Shown: positions 18,327 through 27,139 of the stretch, one piece after another | How the letters are laid out: each line of letters begins with the position of its first letter | Numbering within the stretch: position 1 is the stretch's first letter | Assembly (NCBI RefSeq): GCF_000720425.1 | Contig: NZ_JOAJ01000008.1 | Coordinates: forward strand, 372,001-436,000 | DNA: 64,000 nt | Source of the DNA: Nocardia rhamnosiphila NBRC 108938 | Lineage (GTDB): Bacteria; Actinomycetota; Actinomycetes; Mycobacteriales; Mycobacteriaceae | Direction of reading: 5' to 3' | Translations under genes and position numbers: made by a program | The notes under the pieces: model-generated | What the model was told of the DNA's origin: nothing | The model's input: only the letters and a program-made list of their open reading frames with translations | Database searches by the model: none

Positions 18327-19694
18327 ATGGCCGGTTCTGTGGGTTTCGCGGGACCGACGGTGACCCCGGAATACGCGCGAACGGTGGCGCGGACGGCGTA
18401 TCTGTGGGGCTGGCCGCTGGTGAACATGCACAACCGCCGCGTCGCGATGAATCAGCTCGCCGAGCCCGGGCTGCTGGCCGGAACCGTGCCGGCCGGTCCG
18501 CCCGGCACATTGAGCATGCTGAGCGATTATCTCCGGCCCGAGGAACGTCTCGTCGCGTGCCCGGATCAGGACGTGGTCCACGGGTTCGGGGTGCTGGACG
18601 GGCGGCTGGAGCCCTCGGTGGTGCAGGTACCCGAATTCGGTGACCGGTTCTGGGTGTATCGGGCAGTGGATCAGCGCACCGATTCGTTCGCCCGGCTCGG
18701 TGCCGTGTACCGGACCACGCCCGGGTTCTATCTGCTCGCGCACGAATTGTGGACGGGTACGGTGCCCGCCGGGATCACCGGCGTCTTCCGCTACGACACC
18801 CGCTGCGGGGCGGTGATCCCCCGGGTTTTCCTCGACGACACCGCGCGCGACCGTGCGGTGATCGCGCCGCTGGTGGACCGGATCACCATGTATCCGCTGT
18901 CGGAGTTCGACGGCAGTATGCGGATCGCCGACCGGTCGTCGGTGCCCTCCTTCGGCGGGGGGTCCGCGCCCCGCGGCCGGTACGAGCGGCAGTGGGTGGA
19001 TCCGGAACAGTTCTTCTGCGTACTCGGTGAGGTGCTCGACGAGGTGCCGCCGCGGCCGGGTGAGCAGGCCCTGTACGCGCGGTTGCGCGCAGTGCTCGCC
19101 GCGGCCGCGCACGACCGCGAGATCGCGGAGGTGCTGCGGCAGGCCGCGGTCGACACCGATGGGGCGGTGGGGGAGTTGTTCGAATTCCGCAATATCGGCA
19201 TCCCGGTGGCCCGGCACTGGACCACCGGGCACAACGGCGCCGCGTTCGGGACCGACTACCTTTCCCGGACCGCGATGGCGAAAGCGAACATCTTCGCCGG
19301 CATACCGGACGAAACCGCCTGCTACTACCAGGATCTCGACGACGCCGGCAACCGCCTGCACGGTGCCCGCACCTACACGGTGCACTTTCCCGCCGGGCAG
19401 TTGCCGCCGGTGCGGGGGTTCTGGTCGCTGACGGTCTACAACAGCCGCCACCTCTTCCACTCCAACGAACTGGACCGGTATTCGCTGGGGACCAGGAATC
19501 AGGACCTCACCTACGGTGACGACGGATCGCTCACCCTCACCGTCGGCGGTGCCGGTCCCAGCGATCCGAAACAGCTCGCCAATTGGCTACCCGCACCCGA
19601 TGACGAATTCTCGCTCGTCCTGCGCGCCTACTGGCCCGAATCCGGCATTCTCGACGGCAGCTGGGCGCCTCCCGCGGTCGGGCCACGGGTCTGA
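18327..19694 (+). CDS. DUF1254/DUF1214 domain-containing protein
   Basis: This 455-aa protein has an N-terminal DUF1254 domain (TVARTAYLWGWPLVNMHNRR, then LDGRLEPSVVQVPEF) and a C-terminal DUF1214 domain. The latter has VRGFWSLTVYNSRHLF, DRYSLGTRNQDL and LRAYWPESGILDGSW. Members are widespread secreted or periplasmic proteins of unknown function. No clear signal peptide is seen with this start. ATG 18327 has GGGAAGG 9 bases upstream; GTG 18306 has GGAGGA 8 bases upstream and would add VRGRWLL, so either start is defensible. An 8-bp repeat array lies in its promoter region. Confidence 0.85.
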   Translation: MAGSVGFAGPTVTPEYARTVARTAYLWGWPLVNMHNRRVAMNQLAEPGLLAGTVPAGPPGTLSMLSDYLRPEERLVACPDQDVVHGFGVLDGRLEPSVVQVPEFGDRFWVYRAVDQRTDSFARLGAVYRTTPGFYLLAHELWTGTVPAGITGVFRYDTRCGAVIPRVFLDDTARDRAVIAPLVDRITMYPLSEFDGSMRIADRSSVPSFGGGSAPRGRYERQWVDPEQFFCVLGEVLDEVPPRPGEQALYARLRAVLAAAAHDREIAEVLRQAAVDTDGAVGELFEFRNIGIPVARHWTTGHNGAAFGTDYLSRTAMAKANIFAGIPDETACYYQDLDDAGNRLHGARTYTVHFPAGQLPPVRGFWSLTVYNSRHLFHSNELDRYSLGTRNQDLTYGDDGSLTLTVGGAGPSDPKQLANWLPAPDDEFSLVLRAYWPESGILDGSWAPPAVGPRV

Positions 19695-20174
19695 CCCCGC
19701 TTCCCGATATCGCGCCCGGCGGGCCCGGGTGCCGGCCCAACGCCTCGCCGCCGACGGCCCGCCGCGCGGATCAGGAGGACCCGGCACGCGATCGACGAGG
19801 CCCGTACGCGCGACGACGAGATGATGTTCGTCGAGCCCGGAGCGACCACCCCGATAGCGCAGTACGTGGGTGATATGTGGCGGCGGGAGTCGCGCTCGCC
19901 ATCGGACCGGCTGCGGGTGTCCCGCGGCAGGCGATATTGCCCCGCGGCGACGCCGGTACGCCGGAGATCGCGGCTCCGGACGACCGCACGGATCGACCCG
20001 CCGGTGTCGTTCATCGGAGAAGGCGCGGGAGCGCGGACGGCCGGTGACCTGATCCCGGAGGATCCGGACGCGGTGTGGGAGAAAATGGACCCCGGCGTGT
20101 GAGCAGCCGCGGACCCACCGCGGACTGCGTGAGACGGAGGGGAATCGGCCGGATTCGGAAATACCGTCCGACCT
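19695..20174. other. gap with a possible degraded reading frame
   Basis: No intact gene is convincing. One plus-strand frame reads plausibly as protein near 19785-19870 (HAIDEARTRDDEMMFVEPG) and near 20000-20102 (PPVSFIGEGAGARTAGDLI), with an Arg-rich, non-protein-like stretch between. It may be a frame-shifted remnant. Confidence 0.35.
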
Positions 20175-20261
20175 TGGTGCCGAGTGTGGGACTCGAACCC
20201 ACACGTCCTTTCGGACAACGGTTTTTGAGACCGTCGCGTCTGCCAGTTCCGCCAACTCGGC
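20175..20261 (-). tRNA. tRNA-Leu(CAA)
   Basis: The minus strand folds as a class II tRNA. GCCGAGT pairs with ACTCGGC in the acceptor stem, and the anticodon stem ACGGT/ACCGT encloses the loop CTCAAAA, giving anticodon CAA. A long variable arm (TGTCCGAAAGGACG) and a GTTCGAGTC T-loop are present. The discriminator A is followed by an encoded CCA (20175-20177). It would read UUG codons. Confidence 0.96.
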
Positions 20262-20482
20262 GCACCGGGTGCACATAGTATCCGCTGCCGGCCCGGAACA
20301 CCCAATCGCGGGGGCCGCGAGAGTGCCGGAACCCGGTTACGCAGGGTATATGCACCGCCGATCCCGGTGAAAGGTAGTCTCTACACCACCCGATCGCGTG
20401 ACGGCGGATCGACGGCCGTACCTCGGCCGAGATCCGTCGTCCGTGCTCTCGGGACGAGGCATCGGAACCAGAGGGGTCGTTT

Positions 20483-21079
20483 ATGAGCACTAGTGCGGAC
20501 GCCGCGGCGAAACGCGTGGTCGTCGCCGAAGACGAGGCGTTGATCCGGATGGATCTGGTCGAGATGCTGACCGAAGAGGGATACCAGGTGGTGGGGGAGG
20601 CCGGGGACGGTCAGCAGGCGGTGGACCTCGCGGTGGAGCACCGGCCGGATCTGGTGATCATGGATGTGAAGATGCCGCGCCGGGACGGGATCGATGCCGC
20701 GGCCGAGATCGCCTCCAAACGTGTTGCGCCCGTGGTCATCCTGACCGCGTTCAGTCAGCGTGATCTGGTGGAGCGGGCGCGCGACGCCGGTGCCATGGCC
20801 TATTTGGTGAAGCCGTTCACCAAATCCGATCTGGTTCCGGCGATCGAACTGGCGGCCAGTCGCTTCCACGAGATCACCGCGCTGGAGAGCGAGGTCGCGG
20901 GCCTGTCCGAGCGGTTGGAGACACGTAAACTCGTCGAGCGGGCCAAGGGTGTGCTCATGCAGACCCAGGGGCTCAGTGAACCGCAGGCCTTCAAATGGAT
21001 CCAGCGCACCGCCATGGACCGCCGTACCACGATGAAGGCGGTGGCCGAGGTCGTCCTGGAGAATCTCACCCCGCAGTAG
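20483..21079 (+). CDS. pdtaR: ANTAR-domain response regulator PdtaR
   Basis: This 198-aa protein has a receiver domain (acidic pocket E16/D17, phospho-acceptor D61 in LVIMDVKMP, Thr in ILTAF, Lys in YLVKPF). An ANTAR RNA-binding domain follows (LETRKLVERAKGVLMQTQGL ... AFKWIQRTAMDRRTTMKAVA). Phosphorylated ANTAR regulators bind paired hexaloop hairpins in nascent mRNA and prevent termination. The M. tuberculosis orthologue (Rv1626) works with the kinase PdtaS, which is absent here. AGAGGGG lies about 8 bases before the ATG. A TAGTCT -10 candidate lies at 20375-20380. Confidence 0.96.
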   Translation: MSTSADAAAKRVVVAEDEALIRMDLVEMLTEEGYQVVGEAGDGQQAVDLAVEHRPDLVIMDVKMPRRDGIDAAAEIASKRVAPVVILTAFSQRDLVERARDAGAMAYLVKPFTKSDLVPAIELAASRFHEITALESEVAGLSERLETRKLVERAKGVLMQTQGLSEPQAFKWIQRTAMDRRTTMKAVAEVVLENLTPQ

Positions 21080-21264
21080 CCCCGCGGCGGGCGCGTACCG
21101 GCCTTAACCGCCCGGAAACACCGGCCGGAAAATAATTTGCGAAGACATCATCCCGATGATCCGAATGTGACACGGGATCAACATGCCGGAGCTATGTTTC
21201 TCACGAGTCGGAGTTTTCGGCTTCCTCGGCCGGCCGAGGTTGATGAGGAACATAGGGGTAGATC

Positions 21265-22512
21265 GTGCTTGATTCTACTTGGCTGCCGGGTGTCCCCCGG
21301 CGCGGGCGCACGGTACGCACAATACTGAGTATCGGCGCTGCCGCGGCGCTGGTCCTGACCGGTTGCGGCGACAAAACCGCCGGTGAGTCGGATACGGCGG
21401 GAGCGGGGGGACTGTCCATCCAGCCGCTGATGCAGATCGACTCGGCGGGTAAGGAAGTGCCGGCCGCCGATACCGGCGCCGCGGCCGATCCGGCCGGTAA
21501 CGGGGCGGCGACCTGCCCGCCGACCACCACCATCGCCATGGCCGGCGCGCTGACCGGCCCCGACGCGGCGCTGGGCATCAATATCGTCAACGGTGTGAAA
21601 CTGGCGCTGGACCAGCACAACAAGGCGAATCCGGGCTGCCGGATCAAGCTGAAGGAATACGACACCGAGGGCGATCCGCAGAAGGCCAGCCAGGTGATCC
21701 CGCAGATCGTGAACGATCCGTCGGTGCTCGGTGTGGTCGGTCCCGCGTTCTCCGGGGAGACCAAGGCCACCGGTCAGATCCTCAGCGATGCCGGGCTGGT
21801 GGCGGTCTCCTCCTCGGCCACCAATGCCACGCTGACGAAGAACGGCTGGAAGACCTTCTTCCGCGGCCTGGCCAATGACGATGTGCAGGGCCCGTCGGTG
21901 GCGAAGTACCTGGTCGGCACGGCCGGCTACAAGAAGGTGTGCGTGGTCCAGGACAACACCGATTACGGTGTGGGCCTGGCCCAGAGCATCACTGCCGGCC
22001 TGGGCGCGGCCGCCGATCCGGCCTGCGCGGCCAGTATCAAAAAGGGCGACAAGGACTTCTCCGCCACCGTCACCAAGATCTCCGGCGCCCGGCCGGACGC
22101 GATCTTCTACTCGGGGTACTACGCCGAGGCGGCACCGCTGGTGCAGCAGTTGCGATCCGGCGGCGTGGACGCGACCTTCGTCTCCGCCGACGGCACCAAC
22201 GATCCGCAGTTCGTCTCCCAGGCGGGCGGCTCGTCGGAGGGTGCGCTGCTGTCGTGCCCGTGCGGCCCCGGGCCGGACGAGTTCTCCCAGGCCTACGAGG
22301 AACTGAACGGCCAGGCGCCGGGCGTGTACTCGGTGGAGGGCTACGACCTCACCACCATCCTCGCGGCCGGTATCGATGCCGGCAAACTCACCCGCCCCGA
22401 CCTGCTGGAGTTCGTCCGCGGGTACAGCGGGGACGGTCTGGCCCGGCACTACCAGTGGAATGCGGACGGTGAACTGTCCTCCGCGCTGATCTGGGTCTAC
22501 AAGGTCGGATAA
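21265..22512 (+). CDS. branched-chain amino acid ABC transporter, substrate-binding lipoprotein (LivJ/K type)
   Basis: This 415-aa protein has a lipoprotein signal peptide with lipobox LVLTGC (Cys34), so it is anchored outside the membrane. The periplasmic-binding domain type 1 includes TIAMAGALTGPDAALG, VVGPAFSGETKA, FRGLANDDVQGP, and YSGYYAEAAPLVQQLR. It would capture leucine, isoleucine, valine or related compounds for the permeases downstream. GTG 21265 has AGGGG 8 bases upstream. A large hairpin (22523-22560) separates it from the permease gene, probably allowing it to be expressed at a higher level. Confidence 0.92.
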   Translation: MLDSTWLPGVPRRGRTVRTILSIGAAAALVLTGCGDKTAGESDTAGAGGLSIQPLMQIDSAGKEVPAADTGAAADPAGNGAATCPPTTTIAMAGALTGPDAALGINIVNGVKLALDQHNKANPGCRIKLKEYDTEGDPQKASQVIPQIVNDPSVLGVVGPAFSGETKATGQILSDAGLVAVSSSATNATLTKNGWKTFFRGLANDDVQGPSVAKYLVGTAGYKKVCVVQDNTDYGVGLAQSITAGLGAAADPACAASIKKGDKDFSATVTKISGARPDAIFYSGYYAEAAPLVQQLRSGGVDATFVSADGTNDPQFVSQAGGSSEGALLSCPCGPGPDEFSQAYEELNGQAPGVYSVEGYDLTTILAAGIDAGKLTRPDLLEFVRGYSGDGLARHYQWNADGELSSALIWVYKVG

Positions 22513-22522
22513 CGGTCGGCGG

Positions 22523-22560
22523 GCGGTACGCGCTCCGGCATTCGCCGGGGCGCGTACCGC
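22523..22560 (+). terminator. 17-bp hairpin between binding-protein and permease genes
   Basis: GCGGTACGCGC (22523-22533) pairs with GCGCGTACCGC (22550-22560). A U-G pair and CCGGC/GCCGG extend the stem to a 4-base loop. No T-run follows, so it may act as an RNA stabiliser or partial attenuator rather than a full terminator. Confidence 0.6.
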
Positions 22561-22605
22561 GCGCTGCTCGGGTGAGGGTCCGATGACGATGAGGGCGGAT
22601 TTCGA

Positions 22606-23643
22606 ATGACAGCATCCTTGCCGGCCGCCGCGGCCGTTCTCGCGCAGGGATCGATCGACTTCAACTACCAGGGTGTTATCGATCAATTCTGGCGGCTCAC
22701 GGTCGACGGTTTGTCCTACGGTGCGATATATGCGCTGGTAGCGGTGGGGTACACCCTGGTCTACGGGGTACTCCGGTTGATCAATTTCGCGCATTCCGAG
22801 GTATTCATGCTCGGCATGTTCGGGCAGTACGTGGGTCTGATGCTGCTGGGGTTCGCGCCCAGCGGCAATGTCTACAGCCAGGGCGTCATACTCACGGTGA
22901 CCTATATGGGCCTGGCGATGCTCTTCGGGATGGCGGTGTCGGGTGCGGCCGCGGTGGGATTGGAGCGTGCGGCCTATCGGCCGCTGCGCCGCCGCGGTGC
23001 CAAACCGTTGACCTTCCTGATCACCGCGATCGGTATGTCGTTCGTACTCCAGGAGTTCGTGCACTTCGTGCTGCCGAAGCTCTGGCCGGACCTGGGTGGT
23101 ACCAATGCGCAGCAGCCGATCATGCTGGTCGAACCGACGGTGCAGTTCACCATCGGCGGCGCCGATGTCACCAATGTGACGCTGGTGATCGTGGTGTCGG
23201 CGGTGACACTGGCGGTCCTGGCCGAGGTGCTCATCAACCGCACCCGGTTCGGGCGCGGTATCCGCGCGGTGGCCCAGGACCCCGATACCGCCACGTTGAT
23301 GGGGGTATCGCGGGAACGGGTCATCATGTTGACGTTCCTCATCGGCGGTCTGCTGGCCGGTGCCGCCGCAATGCTGTACGTGATGAAGATCCCCAACGCC
23401 ATCATCTTCTCCGGCGGGTTCGTGCTCGGCATCAAGGCGTTCAGCGCCGCCGTGCTCGGCGGTATCGGGAACCTGCGCGGCGCTCTGCTCGGTGGACTGC
23501 TGCTCGGCCTGGTCGAGAACTACGGCCAGATGCTGTTCGGTACCGAATGGCGGGATGTGGTGGCGTTCGTGGTGCTGGTGCTGGTGTTGTTCTTCCGGCC
23601 CACCGGCATTCTCGGTGAAAGTCTCGGGAGGGCCCGCACATGA
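22606..23643 (+). CDS. livH: branched-chain amino acid ABC transporter permease (LivH type)
   Basis: This 345-aa inner-membrane permease has the LivH pattern: YGAIYALVAVGYTLVYGVLR, INFAHSEVFMLG, and the coupling region GRGIRAVAQDPDTATLMGV. The C-terminal ILGESLGRA follows PTG. Several hydrophobic helices span the whole length. It forms the channel with LivM. ATG 22606 is preceded by GAGG. Its stop overlaps livM by 4 bases (ATGA). The first 30 residues before DFNYQGVIDQF are poorly conserved in type. Confidence 0.93.
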   Translation: MTASLPAAAAVLAQGSIDFNYQGVIDQFWRLTVDGLSYGAIYALVAVGYTLVYGVLRLINFAHSEVFMLGMFGQYVGLMLLGFAPSGNVYSQGVILTVTYMGLAMLFGMAVSGAAAVGLERAAYRPLRRRGAKPLTFLITAIGMSFVLQEFVHFVLPKLWPDLGGTNAQQPIMLVEPTVQFTIGGADVTNVTLVIVVSAVTLAVLAEVLINRTRFGRGIRAVAQDPDTATLMGVSRERVIMLTFLIGGLLAGAAAMLYVMKIPNAIIFSGGFVLGIKAFSAAVLGGIGNLRGALLGGLLLGLVENYGQMLFGTEWRDVVAFVVLVLVLFFRPTGILGESLGRART

Positions 23644-25034
23644 ACACGGTGCAGATCGAGAAAACCGCGGGGCACGGGCTGGGCGACGAGATCCGCGCCT
23701 GGTGGGCCGGGCTGAGCCGCCCGGCGCAATGGGCGGTGGGTATCCCCGCCCTCGCGGTGCTGGCGCTGCTGCCGCTGTTCCCGCCGCCGCTGCTGGACAC
23801 CCCGGGGACCAGCTTCGGCGGGGTCATGGCGCAGTTCGCCATGTACGCCCTGATCGCCATCGGCCTGAACGTGGTGGTCGGCCAGGCCGGGCTGCTGGAT
23901 CTGGGCTACGTCGGCTTCTACGCGGTCGGCGCGTATACCGTCGGCCTGCTGACCAGCCCGAACAGCCCGTGGAACCAGACCGACGGCGGTTGGCTGCACT
24001 CCGATTGGGCATGGCTGGCCTGTGTTCCGCTGGCCATCCTGGTGACCGCGGTCTCCGGGCTGATCCTCGGTTCGCCGACGCTGCGGCTGCGCGGGGACTA
24101 TCTGGCCATCGTGACCCTCGGCTTCGGTGAGATCGTCCGCCTGCTCGCCGACAACCTGGGTGAACTCACCAACGGCAGCCTGGGTCTGTCCGGCATCGCC
24201 TATCCGCACATCGGCGAATCGGAGTCCCGGCCCAACGGTGTGTTCTCGGCCGGAAACGTCGGCGATCCGGGCAGCTCCGACCTGATCGACCGCGCCAACT
24301 CCGGGACCTGGTGGTACTGGGTCGGCATGCTCGCCGTGGTGGCGGTGCTGCTGCTGGTCGGCAACCTGGAACGCAGCCGGGTCGGCCGGGCGTGGGTGGC
24401 CATCCGCGAAGACGAGGACGCCGCCGAGATCATGGGTGTGCCCACCTTCAAATTCAAGCTGTGGGCGTTCATGATCGGCGCCGGGATCGGTGGCCTGTCC
24501 GGCGCCCTGTTCGCCGGGCAGGTGCAGTTCATCAACCCGACCGGGTTCAACATCATCAACTCGATGCTGTTCCTGTGCGCGGTGGTGATCGGCGGCCAGG
24601 GCAACAAACTCGGCGTGATCGTCGGGGCCTTCCTGGTGGTGTACCTGCCGAACCGGTTGATGTCGGTGGAGATCACCGATGACGAGACCACCGGATACGT
24701 TCAGCTCGCGGTCGCGGTCGTGGTGATCGCGGCGCTGCTGGTGGGCTGGCGGCTGCGGGCCCGGGAGCTGACCGGCCCGTGGCGCTGGGGATATCTCGCG
24801 GTGTCCGTGCTCGCGGCGGTGTACGCGGTGCTGCTGCTGAGCAGTGTGCTCATGTTCTATTCCGGCGGTGCGCAGAGTCTCGGTGACCTCAAATATCTGT
24901 ACTTCGGAATCGCACTGGTGGTGATGATGATTCTGCGACCCCAGGGCCTGTTCCCGGTCCGGCAGAAACTGCTCGCCTATGGCCGGCAGATCGCGCGGGC
25001 CGTCCGCCGGCCCGCCACGGAGGTGACCTCGTGA
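23640..25034 (+). CDS. livM: branched-chain amino acid ABC transporter permease (LivM type)
   Basis: This 464-aa multi-pass permease has LivM hallmarks: AIGLNVVVGQAGLLDLGYVGFYAVGAY is the conserved pore segment (only its type is cited), LRLRGDYLAIVTLGFGEIVR follows, and IREDEDAAEIMGV is the EAA coupling loop. Two further C-terminal hydrophobic segments (WGYLAVSVLAAVYAVLLLSS and YFGIALVVMMIL) make it longer than many LivM proteins. It overlaps livH and livG by 4 bases each, so the operon is tightly coupled. Confidence 0.93.
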   Translation: MNTVQIEKTAGHGLGDEIRAWWAGLSRPAQWAVGIPALAVLALLPLFPPPLLDTPGTSFGGVMAQFAMYALIAIGLNVVVGQAGLLDLGYVGFYAVGAYTVGLLTSPNSPWNQTDGGWLHSDWAWLACVPLAILVTAVSGLILGSPTLRLRGDYLAIVTLGFGEIVRLLADNLGELTNGSLGLSGIAYPHIGESESRPNGVFSAGNVGDPGSSDLIDRANSGTWWYWVGMLAVVAVLLLVGNLERSRVGRAWVAIREDEDAAEIMGVPTFKFKLWAFMIGAGIGGLSGALFAGQVQFINPTGFNIINSMLFLCAVVIGGQGNKLGVIVGAFLVVYLPNRLMSVEITDDETTGYVQLAVAVVVIAALLVGWRLRARELTGPWRWGYLAVSVLAAVYAVLLLSSVLMFYSGGAQSLGDLKYLYFGIALVVMMILRPQGLFPVRQKLLAYGRQIARAVRRPATEVTS

Positions 25035-26077
25035 CCGGGCCGAACGCGGGTGACGCGTTGTTCGACAACGAGGACCTGGCCGCCGGATACGCGGCCGAGC
25101 AACCGATCGAATCGGCCGGTGAGGTCGATGTGGCCGCCGTCGATCCGGCGCTGGCCGACGCGGCGACGGTGGCCGAGGTGGTGGCCGCGCACCGGGAGAT
25201 CCGCACCGAGGTCGGTGCGCCACTGCTGCGGACCGAGAACCTCACCGTGGAGTTCGGCGGGCTCACCGCCCTGGAGTCGGTGAGTTTCGAGATCCGGCGC
25301 GGTGAGATCCTGGGCCTCATCGGCCCCAACGGCGCCGGGAAGACGACCTGTTTCAACGCGATCACCGGGGTGTACCGGCCCGCGGCGGGCGCGGTGTACT
25401 TCGACGGGAAACCGCTCACCAAGAGCAAACGTAACGCGATCACCCGGCTCGGGATCGCCCGGACGTTCCAGAACGTGCGGCTCTTCGGTGAGATGACCGC
25501 ACTGGAAAACGTGGTGGTGGGCACCGACGCCCGGCACCGCACCTCGGTGCCGGGCGCGATTCTGCGGACGCGGCGGCATCGGCGAGAGGAACACGACGCG
25601 ATCGAACGCGGGATGGCACTGCTGGAGTTCGTGGGGATCGCGCCGCGCGCGGTGGAGAAGGCCCGCAACCTCTCCTACGGCGATCAACGGCGCCTCGAGA
25701 TCGCGCGGGCGCTGGCGACCGAACCGAAGCTGCTGTGCCTGGACGAACCGGCCGCCGGGTTCAACCCGAGCGAGAAATCCGCGCTCATGGACCTGATCCG
25801 CAAGATCCGCGACGACGGGTTCACCGTACTGCTGATCGAGCACGATATGCGGCTGGTGATGGGTGTCACCGACCGGATCGTGGTGCTGGAGTTCGGGCGC
25901 AAGATCGCCGACGGCCTACCCGAGCAGATCCGCACCGACCCGGCGGTCATCGCCGCCTACCTGGGCGTCCCGGACGAAGAGCTGACCTCGGCGGATCTCG
26001 CGGCGTCCACGGCGGCGCTGCGCGCGGAGAAGAACGCGGCGGATGCCGCCGGGCACGGATCGGAGGAGCGCGGATGA
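25031..26077 (+). CDS. livG: branched-chain amino acid ABC transporter ATP-binding protein (LivG type)
   Basis: This is a 348-aa ATPase with Walker A GPNGAGKTT, the LivG-typical IARTFQNVRLF, signature LSYGDQRRLE, Walker B LLCLDEPAAG and switch His in LIEHDM. LivG powers transport with LivF. An unusual acidic N-terminal extension of about 65 residues (NEDLAAGYAAEQPIE ...) precedes the first ABC strand, and a C-terminal tail follows AAYLG. The GTG start overlaps livM by 4 bases; a shorter start inside the extension is possible. Confidence 0.93.
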   Translation: MTGPNAGDALFDNEDLAAGYAAEQPIESAGEVDVAAVDPALADAATVAEVVAAHREIRTEVGAPLLRTENLTVEFGGLTALESVSFEIRRGEILGLIGPNGAGKTTCFNAITGVYRPAAGAVYFDGKPLTKSKRNAITRLGIARTFQNVRLFGEMTALENVVVGTDARHRTSVPGAILRTRRHRREEHDAIERGMALLEFVGIAPRAVEKARNLSYGDQRRLEIARALATEPKLLCLDEPAAGFNPSEKSALMDLIRKIRDDGFTVLLIEHDMRLVMGVTDRIVVLEFGRKIADGLPEQIRTDPAVIAAYLGVPDEELTSADLAASTAALRAEKNAADAAGHGSEERG

Positions 26078-26835
26078 CCACGGCACCGGACCAGTTCGCG
26101 AAGGACACCGGCACCGAGCCACTGCTCGAGGTCACCGATATGGTTGTCGGCTACGGCAGGATCCAAGCCCTGCACGGTATTTCGCTGCGGGTCGCCCCGG
26201 GGGAACTGGTCACCCTGCTGGGCGCGAACGGCGCCGGGAAGACCACCACCATGCGTGCCCTGTCGGGGCTGCTGCCGTTGACCCGCGGGCAGATCCGTTT
26301 CGAGGGCGGCGATATCAGTCGGCTGAAGGCGCACGAGCGGGTGATCGCCGGGCTGGTGCAGGCGCCCGAGGGCCGGGGTGTGTTCCCGGGGATGACCGTG
26401 CAGGAGAACCTCGATATGGGTTGCTACGCCCGGCCTTTCGCGAAGAAGGTCGAGTACGCGGCGGCTCTGGACCGGGTCTTCGAACTGTTCCCGCGGCTGC
26501 TGGAGCGGCGCAAACAGGCCGGCGGCACGCTCTCGGGCGGCGAACAGCAGATGCTCGCCATCGGGCGGGCGCTGATGGCCCGGCCGCGGCTGCTGTTGCT
26601 GGATGAACCGTCCATGGGCCTGGCACCGATGGTGATCCAGCAGATCTTCCGGATCATCGCCGAGATCAACGCCACCGGTACCACCGTGCTGCTGGTGGAG
26701 CAGAACGCCCGGCAGGCGCTGGCCCGCAGTGATCGCGCCTACATCGTGGAAACCGGGAAGATCACCAAGACCGGGCGCGGCCGCGAGCTGCTCGACGATC
26801 CCGCGGTACAGGCCGCCTACCTGGGAGTCGGCTGA
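26074..26835 (+). CDS. livF: branched-chain amino acid ABC transporter ATP-binding protein (LivF type)
   Basis: This is a 253-aa ATPase with Walker A GANGAGKTT, the LivF-specific LVQAPEGRGVFPGMTV, signature LSGGEQQML, Walker B LLLLDEPSMGLAP and switch region LLVEQNAR. It ends AAYLGVG, as the family does. ATG 26074 overlaps the livG stop in ATGA, and GGAGGAGCGCGG precedes it. It is the last gene of the liv operon, and 304 bases separate it from polA. Confidence 0.95.
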   Translation: MTTAPDQFAKDTGTEPLLEVTDMVVGYGRIQALHGISLRVAPGELVTLLGANGAGKTTTMRALSGLLPLTRGQIRFEGGDISRLKAHERVIAGLVQAPEGRGVFPGMTVQENLDMGCYARPFAKKVEYAAALDRVFELFPRLLERRKQAGGTLSGGEQQMLAIGRALMARPRLLLLDEPSMGLAPMVIQQIFRIIAEINATGTTVLLVEQNARQALARSDRAYIVETGKITKTGRGRELLDDPAVQAAYLGVG

Positions 26836-27125
26836 GGCCGGCCACCGGCTTCCGGGCGTACCATTTGATCACCGGCATCTGAGGTGTGCGGGGCCGGCCG
26901 ACGTGGTCCGGTGCAGGGATGGTGTCGGTGGCGGTGAGCCGGAACCGAGTGGCGTCGGCGGGCCGGTCCGGTACGGGGATGGTGTCGGCTCGAGTCGACC
27001 CGGTGGCGGCGCGGCGCGCGCCGGGGACGACCCGGTAGCAGGGCGTCGGCGGGCCGGTCCGATACGGGATGGTGCCGGGCGGGGCCGACCCGGTACGGGT
27101 GTGGGCGGGTGTCGGTGGGGGTCCC
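26836..27125. other. gene-free GC-rich stretch with degenerate direct repeats before polA
   Basis: Two 38-base near-copies starting GGCGTCGGCGGGCCGGTCCG occur at 26951-26988 and 27042-27079. A partial third sits at 26903-26928. No frame looks coding. Confidence 0.6.
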
Positions 27126-27131
27126 TAGACT
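27126..27131 (+). promoter_or_regulatory. -10 box of leaderless polA promoter
   Basis: TAGACT ends 8 bases before the GTG at 27140. No Shine-Dalgarno is present. Confidence 0.5.
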
Positions 27132-27139
27132 CTCGGGGT

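Noticed and set aside
26729..27139. In-frame upstream extension of PolA
   Set aside because: The stretch is Arg/Gly-rich, overlaps livF, contains direct repeats, and the -10 box places the start at 27140.
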